Part shown: positions 58,562-64,000 of the stretch, piece after piece | How positions within the stretch are numbered: position 1 is the stretch's first letter | Layout of the letters: every line of letters begins with the position of its first letter | From: Asterella californica | Taxonomy: Eukaryota > Streptophyta > Marchantiopsida > Marchantiales > Aytoniaceae | Direction: 5' to 3' | DNA length: 64,000 nt | Assembly (NCBI GenBank): GCA_036924285.1 | Contig: JAYKYS010000018.1 | Span: 3,534,001 to 3,598,000, forward strand | Translations under genes and position numbers: made by a program | Notes under the pieces: generated by a model | What the model was told of the DNA's origin: nothing | Seen by the model: only the letters and a program-made list of their open reading frames with translations | Databases searched by the model: none

Positions 58562-59200
58562 TTAAGAGTAGTATCTCTTGATTCTCCACCCATTGACTCG
58601 AGTGGCTAACAATGTTCCATCGAGTTCTTCCAACTGAACCGAACCATTACTATAACGACGCGTTACTTTGTAAGGACCCATCCAACGTAAGTGTAACTTC
58701 CCTGGAAATTTGGTGTACCTACTGTCATACAGTAGTACTAAATCACCATCCTTGATGTCCACCTTGCGGATCTTCTTATCGTGCTTCTCTTTCCGCTTCA
58801 TTTGAATGATTTCCGTTAGTCGTTTAGACTCTTCACGGTCTTCCTCGAGTGTGATCAGACTCTTGAGTCGTAACAGTTGGCTCTCCTCCACTGACAATCT
58901 ATCTTCAGACAGGATTCTGTAAGTAGGCACATCAAATTCAACTCGCATAATCGGTGTCATGCCATATGTTAGGAAAAAGGGTGTTTGTCGAGTCGTGATC
59001 TTCTCTGCATTCCGAAATGCCCATAAGACAGCCGGTAACTTTGTATCCCAATCATATGCATGATTCACTGTCACCTTGTTCAGAATCTTGCACAACACTC
59101 CGTTAGACTTCTCCGTCAATCCATTAGCTTTTGGATTGTACGGTGTTGTCTTCCGGTGTTTTATACCAAAGTAATCTGTCAGGTAGAGCTGGTCATGCCA
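58562..59200 (-). pseudogene. Element C integrase C-terminal fragment, Ty3/gypsy
   Basis: Upstream on the minus strand the frame reads LTDYFGIKHRKTTPYNPKAN, the catalytic-Glu helix region (GLTEK), then WDTKLPAVLWAFRNAEKITT, a long Glu/Lys-rich helix, and LRWMGPYKVTRRYSNGSV, the GPY/F module, ending at RIKRYYS. The final stop is at 58562, 39 bases before the LTR. The remainder of pol is missing because element D begins at about 59190. Confidence 0.8.
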
Positions 59201-59995
59201 AGCACTTCCAATGAAATGTTCGATCGATTTGAGTCAATAAAGACGAAGTTATGACCAATTGAAGTCCGAATTGTGCCAGAATTGAATCACTTTTGTTGGA
59301 TTTAGGGTTTTCAGTGTCACTTGCAGCAGATTTGAGGAAATTGCTTCAAAACTTCGAGGTTGTGTTCTCTGCCAACAGGGCTACAATTTCCCAAAAAGTT
59401 TCGCATCGATTGAGTGATTGAGTAATTCAAGGCGGCCGCTGAAGCTGGAGGGGTCTGAAAAGCTCTTAATCTAGAGCTGCGACTTCAGAGGAGGAGATCT
59501 GGAGTTCTGTGTAGAGTCAGGAGTCCCAACTTCACAGGGAGGTTCAGCACCCTGTAGACTTCAAATACTGTGAGAATATCTGAATTTGATCGATCCAATC
59601 TTCTGTTCTAGGTTGAAATAGCCAGCTAGGTACCAGAAATTGCCGTAGTTTTCTTGTTCAAACCTTTTCTGTTCATATCTCCGTGTCAGAATTTGATCTC
59701 AGGCTGAAATTTCGTCTGTGAGTTCAGTAGTACCTCATTTGCATGTAGGGGAAGTTTAGAGGTCTAAACCTTCATAGTTTTCCTCTCCGTGAGTGTCAAA
59801 GTTCACCGCCGGATCCTATTACTACCAGCTAGACCTGAATTTCGCCTTCTGGGTATATTACTAGATCTTACACATCTGTGTGAGTGTTTATAGCCCCTGT
59901 TGTAACCTGAAAGCCAACCTCTTGAGTGAACAACCACAGCCAGAAGCCCGGCGCTTTCCTAAGTAGACGGATCACACTCCGACATACTCTCTTTT
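59190..59995 (+). repeat. Element D 5' LTR and leader (limits approximate)
   Basis: This noncoding stretch separates the C integrase from D gag. A primer-site-like TGGTGAACTCGACGTG stands at 59996. The sequence contains CACAGCCAGAAG near 59937, shared with element E. I could not fix the exact LTR ends, because only one copy lies in the window. Confidence 0.45.
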
Positions 59996-60060
59996 TGGTG
60001 AACTCGACGTGAAACACCTAGGGTGGGAGTTTTCTTGAGAGTGTTGCAGGATCAGATATC

Positions 60061-62433
60061 ATGGCCAACCAAGGATCATCAAGTGGAGGTGCTGCTGCTG
60101 CTCAGCAACTTGTTCAGTTGGATGCTGCTACGATGAAGATGTTCCAAGCCTTTTCCATGTTTATGCAGCAGCAGCAGAGCACAGAGAGGAAGGAGGTATT
60201 AGCAACCAAGGCGTTGCAATCTGTGGTGCATCAGATGGACCAGTTCAAGGGGACAGATATTTCCAAGTACGTGCGATACTATGCTAGGGAGATGGAGGTG
60301 AACAAGGTACCTGAGAAGGAGATGGTGGAGAACTTTGAACTTGCTGTTGTGCCTGAGATTCGTGGGCGTGTGAAGGAGCTCAAGCTGCAGCAAGGACAGA
60401 GTTGGGAGAGCTTTATGCGAGCTTTGAAGGAGGAGTACTACACTGAAGACTCAGAGAGGGTGACCAAGAGAACGTTCTTGGAGTGGGTAGTTAAGCCTAA
60501 CAAAGGTTTGTCTGTAAATGAGTTGTTAAGAGAGTTTGATCGTCAATATGCTCAGCTTTCTAGGACAGAGAAACTTACACTAGAGGTGGAGAAGACCGAG
60601 CTTTTCCTACAAGCAGCGGACGTGACTATTCAGGAGAAGCTTGAGCTGTTGCTGGAAGACAAGAGTGAGGAGAGAGGATTGAAGACTGACTGGAAGGAGG
60701 TTGAAGAGGCTGTCTCTTTGCTGACCAAGAGACAGAGAAGAAGGGACAAGGTGGTGGTAAGTGAAGCAGCACCTCTGATAATTCCTGTCAAGCAGTTGCC
60801 TACTAAGCCCGCTTTGGTAATTGCTAGAGAGGAAGACTCATCGCTTGATGAGTTGATTAAGGGTATGAAGGAGCTTAAGCTTAAGCTCACTAGGTTAGAA
60901 GAGAAGGAGCAGAATGTACAGCCAGCTATGCAGAGACCTCAGATGAGAGAAGGCTTTGTTCATCGTTGTATATGGTGTGATAGCCTAGACCATGTAAGAA
61001 GAGATTGTGGGGAGTTTTCAGATGCATTGAGGAAGGATTTGATCTTCTTCAAAGATGGTAAGATCCATCTGAGAGAGACTGGGATGATGTTGGGAACCAA
61101 CTTTGGCAAGGGTGGTATGAAGAGACTTGTGAATGAGATATCATCATCACATGCTGTTTCTCTTGTGAATGCTGCTACGTGTGGAGTGAAAGTGGAAATG
61201 GAGAGAGAGAAAGGGACTACTGGGTTGTGGTCTGATGTAGTGCGATCCGTAGCTAGAACAGAGTTAGACAAGGATGTGCTACGGAGGGTTGGCAACTCAA
61301 TTCGAGAAACTACAGGATGGAATGACCCTGTAGACACTATGTCAGTGCATGCTTATGTTGCAAGAAGTCATCATGAAGCTGTACTAGAAGAAAAACGCAG
61401 GAGAGAGGATGCAGGTGAGGCTTCTACAGCCAAACGACCTGCTACAAGGAGTGAAAGGGCTAGACCAGAGACAAGGCAGGAGACAACACCTACTCGGGAG
61501 GAGACTATGGAGGATCTGCCATCTACAACATCAAAGGAGAAGGAGAGAAGCAAGGAGAAGGGTAAGATGCCTGCATACAAACTTCAGTCTGACATTGAGA
61601 TTGCTACAGACTTGAAGCAAGTGTTAGAGAACCGTATCTTGAATGGGAAAGTTGAGTTTACTTTGGGTGAGATTCTTGGGATTGCAAAGCGTGAGTTCCA
61701 TGAGGTTACCATAGATATCATCAAGAGGAAACGTCAGATTTTGGGTGAAGCAGCTACGCTTAACGCTCTAGGGACCAAACTGTCGGAGGATGAGGAAGAT
61801 GAGATTGCTGGTTACTGCTCTCAAGTATCAGAGGGAAGATCAGATCAGCACGTGAGGTTTGAAGATGAGGTGGAAGCATCGCAGAAGAGCCATTATTCTC
61901 ACAACCATTGGGCGAGAGCAACCACAGAGACCTTAGTGAAGCTGAGAGATCTAGAGGAACCTGTGGTGGCATTGATTGATCATGGCTCAAAGATTAATCT
62001 GATGTCTAAGGCGCTGTACAAGCGTGGGAGGTGGCCTATAGACACCGACCATGGATGGCTTATCCGTGCTGCCAACAACCAGCGAGGAGAACTCTATGGT
62101 GCTTGCCCCAACATCAAGGTAACTGTGGGTGACATTAGTGATGTTCAGAATTTCTTTGTGCAAGACATGTCAACCTATCCTATCATTCTAGGACAACCTT
62201 ACATTACTGCTGTTAGAATGGAGACACGAGTTATGGATGATGGTTCAGCCTATGCTAGGATACGTAGTAGAGACGGCAAAAGAGCTGTTCAGTTTTTGAC
62301 CGTTGCTGCAGAACATGAGAGGAATCGTGATAGCTTGAGAGACCGTCCACTGCCTAAGATTACTCAGGAGTTTAGAGAGTCTAGGGGTTTTGGCAGAGTA
62401 CCATTGAAGAGCGAGACTTCAACGATACAGTAG
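60061..62433 (+). CDS. Element D gag-protease polyprotein, 790 residues, intact
   Basis: It runs from ATG (60061) to TAG. Residues 1-45 are Ala/Gln-rich. Residues 55-230 are the capsid-like part (KALQSVVHQMDQFKGTDISK, SWESFMRALKEEYYTEDSER, FLQAADVTIQEKLELLLEDK). A zinc knuckle uses Cys303, Cys306, His311 and Cys316. Residues about 440-520 are highly charged and disordered. The protease lies near 630-740, with Ala637-Leu-Ile-Asp640-His-Gly-Ser643 as the active-site loop (His in place of the usual Thr/Ser) and YPIILGQPYI as the second signature. No stop interrupts the frame. RT follows in the -1 frame. Confidence 0.85.
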   Translation: MANQGSSSGGAAAAQQLVQLDAATMKMFQAFSMFMQQQQSTERKEVLATKALQSVVHQMDQFKGTDISKYVRYYAREMEVNKVPEKEMVENFELAVVPEIRGRVKELKLQQGQSWESFMRALKEEYYTEDSERVTKRTFLEWVVKPNKGLSVNELLREFDRQYAQLSRTEKLTLEVEKTELFLQAADVTIQEKLELLLEDKSEERGLKTDWKEVEEAVSLLTKRQRRRDKVVVSEAAPLIIPVKQLPTKPALVIAREEDSSLDELIKGMKELKLKLTRLEEKEQNVQPAMQRPQMREGFVHRCIWCDSLDHVRRDCGEFSDALRKDLIFFKDGKIHLRETGMMLGTNFGKGGMKRLVNEISSSHAVSLVNAATCGVKVEMEREKGTTGLWSDVVRSVARTELDKDVLRRVGNSIRETTGWNDPVDTMSVHAYVARSHHEAVLEEKRRREDAGEASTAKRPATRSERARPETRQETTPTREETMEDLPSTTSKEKERSKEKGKMPAYKLQSDIEIATDLKQVLENRILNGKVEFTLGEILGIAKREFHEVTIDIIKRKRQILGEAATLNALGTKLSEDEEDEIAGYCSQVSEGRSDQHVRFEDEVEASQKSHYSHNHWARATTETLVKLRDLEEPVVALIDHGSKINLMSKALYKRGRWPIDTDHGWLIRAANNQRGELYGACPNIKVTVGDISDVQNFFVQDMSTYPIILGQPYITAVRMETRVMDDGSAYARIRSRDGKRAVQFLTVAAEHERNRDSLRDRPLPKITQEFRESRGFGRVPLKSETSTIQ
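62385..62391 (+). promoter_or_regulatory. Candidate -1 ribosomal frameshift site GGGTTTT
   Basis: In the gag-protease frame the bases split as G GGT TTT, the canonical X XXY YYZ slippery form. Slippage here enters the pol frame, which is open from 62385 because its last stop (TAG) is at 62382-62384. The gag stop is 40 bases downstream. I did not identify a confident downstream pseudoknot. Confidence 0.5.
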
Positions 62434-64000
62434 AGCTAGGATTCTCGCCTGATCTAGTAGAGCAGGAAGCTTTATCCACTAGCTTCTTAGGATTGACGTC
62501 ATATGGATCAGTGTGTTATAGGAAGGTTGAGAATCTGAAGAGGTTTGAGAGGCAACATGTGAAGTGTGTACAACAGTCTTTGAGAGATAGTGGAGAGTTA
62601 GCCGGAGATGAATACATATCTGGAGTGTTTGAAGAGCAGTATTTGGTAGATACTATAGGGGAGTTGAAATCTATAGTAGAAAGTTCTATAGATGATGTAG
62701 ATAGAGTGGTGAGAGTGAGCTCCAAGGAGCTTTATGATGTAATTGATAAGTTTATAGATCGGCAAGAGGTGTATGTGGAGACCAAGTACAAGTCAGTGGC
62801 AAAAAAAGTCAAACCAGTGGCTTTGCCTTTACCACTCGATTACAATCAGAAGATGGAGCAAGCTGCACGAGAACCGACGCTTAGAGGACCGAGAAGAATT
62901 GGACACCAGTTTACAGAAACAACACTAAAGGACCTGAGGATTGGAGGTGATGGATTTCTTACTGAGCAAGAGAAGAAGAGCTTCAGGGAGATGCTATCTA
63001 GGCATGGTAAGGCGTTTGCGTTTGAGTCACATGAAGTAGGATGTGTAGATCCAAGTGTAGTAGCACCTATGGTAATTTTTACTATACCGCATGTGCCTTG
63101 GAATCTACGTCCTATCCCTGTACCTAGAGCTCATCTACCAAAGCTGATAGACTTGCTCAATGAGAGGATTAGGATGGGTATCTTGGAACCATCTATAGCT
63201 CCCTACTCTAGCAGATGGTTTACTGTTCCGAAGAAGAGTGGAGCTTTGAGATTCATTCAAGATATGCAGCCAGTTAACAAGGTGACTATCAGGAATATGG
63301 GTATATGACCTATTGTAGACGAGTTTGCAGAGGCTTTTGCTGGTCGTGCTATCTATTCAATGGGAGACTTATATTCAGGTTACGATCAGTTTCAGTTATC
63401 CTCTGAGAGTAGAGACTTGACTACAATGAGGACACCTTTGGGGTTACTAAGGATGTGCACCTTGCCACAAGGTGCTACCAATTCTGTAGCACATATGATG
63501 AATGACATGAATAAAGTTTTGAGGGATTTCATTCCTGAAAAAAACTATGCCATTCCTTGATGATGTGCCGATCAAAGGGTGTGCTGAGGAGGAGAAGAAT
63601 GAGGTAATGGATCAGAGGAGGTGCCGTAAGTTTGTTGCAGATCACATAGCCGACTGTGATAAGATATTGAGTCGACTGGAGGAGGTTCATTTGACTTTAT
63701 CAGGAGCAAAGTCTGTATTTGGAGAACATGAGATGTTAATAGTGGGACATCTGTGTGGATCTTATGATCGGAAGCCTTGTCCAAACAAGGTTGATGCCAT
63801 CCGAAGGATGAAGGAGACATGTGGATCGGTTACTGAGGTGAGAAGGTTTCTAGGTGCATGTGTGTTTTATCATATATGGATTCCACATTTTGCACATGTA
63901 GCAGATCCGTTGTACAAGTTGCTGAGGAAGGGGCAGAGATTTCAGTGGCAAGAGGAGCAAAGCGAGTCTATGAAGAAGTTGAAGGATCTGTTGTCTTCAC
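62392..64000 (+). pseudogene. Element D pol: RT, one stop and one frameshift, runs off window
   Basis: In the -1 frame relative to gag, the protein is open from the slippery site. It reads VELGFSPDLVEQEALSTSFL and reaches RT with VPKKSGALRFIQDMQPVN. A TGA at 63306-63308 then interrupts. After it DLYSGYDQFQL and TPLGLLRMCTLPQGA continue to a run of seven A (63538-63544) that shifts the frame. In the new frame PFLDDVP (RT catalytic motif), CDKILSRLEEVHLTLSGAK and RRFLGACVFYHIWIPHFAHV follow, the start of RNase H-linked sequence at the edge. An apparent start near 62493 is a TTG and not needed. Confidence 0.8.

Overview
The window looks like nuclear DNA of a land plant, most likely a bryophyte and probably a liverwort such as Marchantia. 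This rests on one single-exon C2H2 regulator carrying the plant QALGGH signature, a predicted thylakoid-lumen protein, a plant-type intron, moderate GC with AT-rich spacers, and repeat-encoded protein families that I associate from memory with liverwort genomes. The species call is an inference. There is no operon structure, CRISPR array or rRNA, and I found no convincing tRNA.

Only three host genes are well supported, all on the + strand: a Tat-type thylakoid lumen protein (6839-7561), a two-exon polytopic membrane protein of NicO/UreH-like type (13472-15478, with an intron at 13620-14909), and a 689-residue single-zinc-finger C2H2 protein with a C-terminal LxLxL motif (29730-31799). Nothing suggests that they act together.

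The rest is repeats. Positions 1-3762 hold a repeat saturated with the hexamer GAAGAC/GTCTTC, with a gag-like ORF on one side and an MSMHPR-type ORF on the other. A second, inverted copy lies at 43.75-44.76 kb. Positions 4.3-6.65 kb hold a wrecked reverse-transcriptase element. The AT-rich interval 8-27 kb carries small elements: a MITE with a TTA target duplication, three copies of a ~300 bp dispersed repeat, perfect palindromes, several short tandem arrays, a dead gag, and a multi-exon minus-strand locus with a SAP-like segment next to a CACTA-like terminus. Positions 31.8-39.3 kb look nearly empty.

From 39.35 kb to the end the window is a retrotransposon scrapyard: a Ty1/copia LTR with a perfect initiator-tRNA-Met primer site and a decayed gag; a 157-bp satellite; head-to-head fragments of a Ty3/gypsy pol; and then copies I call B1 (+, 44759-51176), E (+, 51177-51588), B2 (-, 51589-57982), C (-, 57983-~59190) and D (+, ~59190 to the edge). 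B1 and B2 are the same family in opposite orientation. B2 is nearly intact in pol. D has an intact 790-residue gag-protease ORF, followed by pol in the -1 frame behind a canonical slippery heptamer.

The most unusual items are the GAAGAC-saturated repeat family, the putative -1 frameshift site in D, the two-zinc-knuckle layout of family B, and two large near-perfect palindromes.
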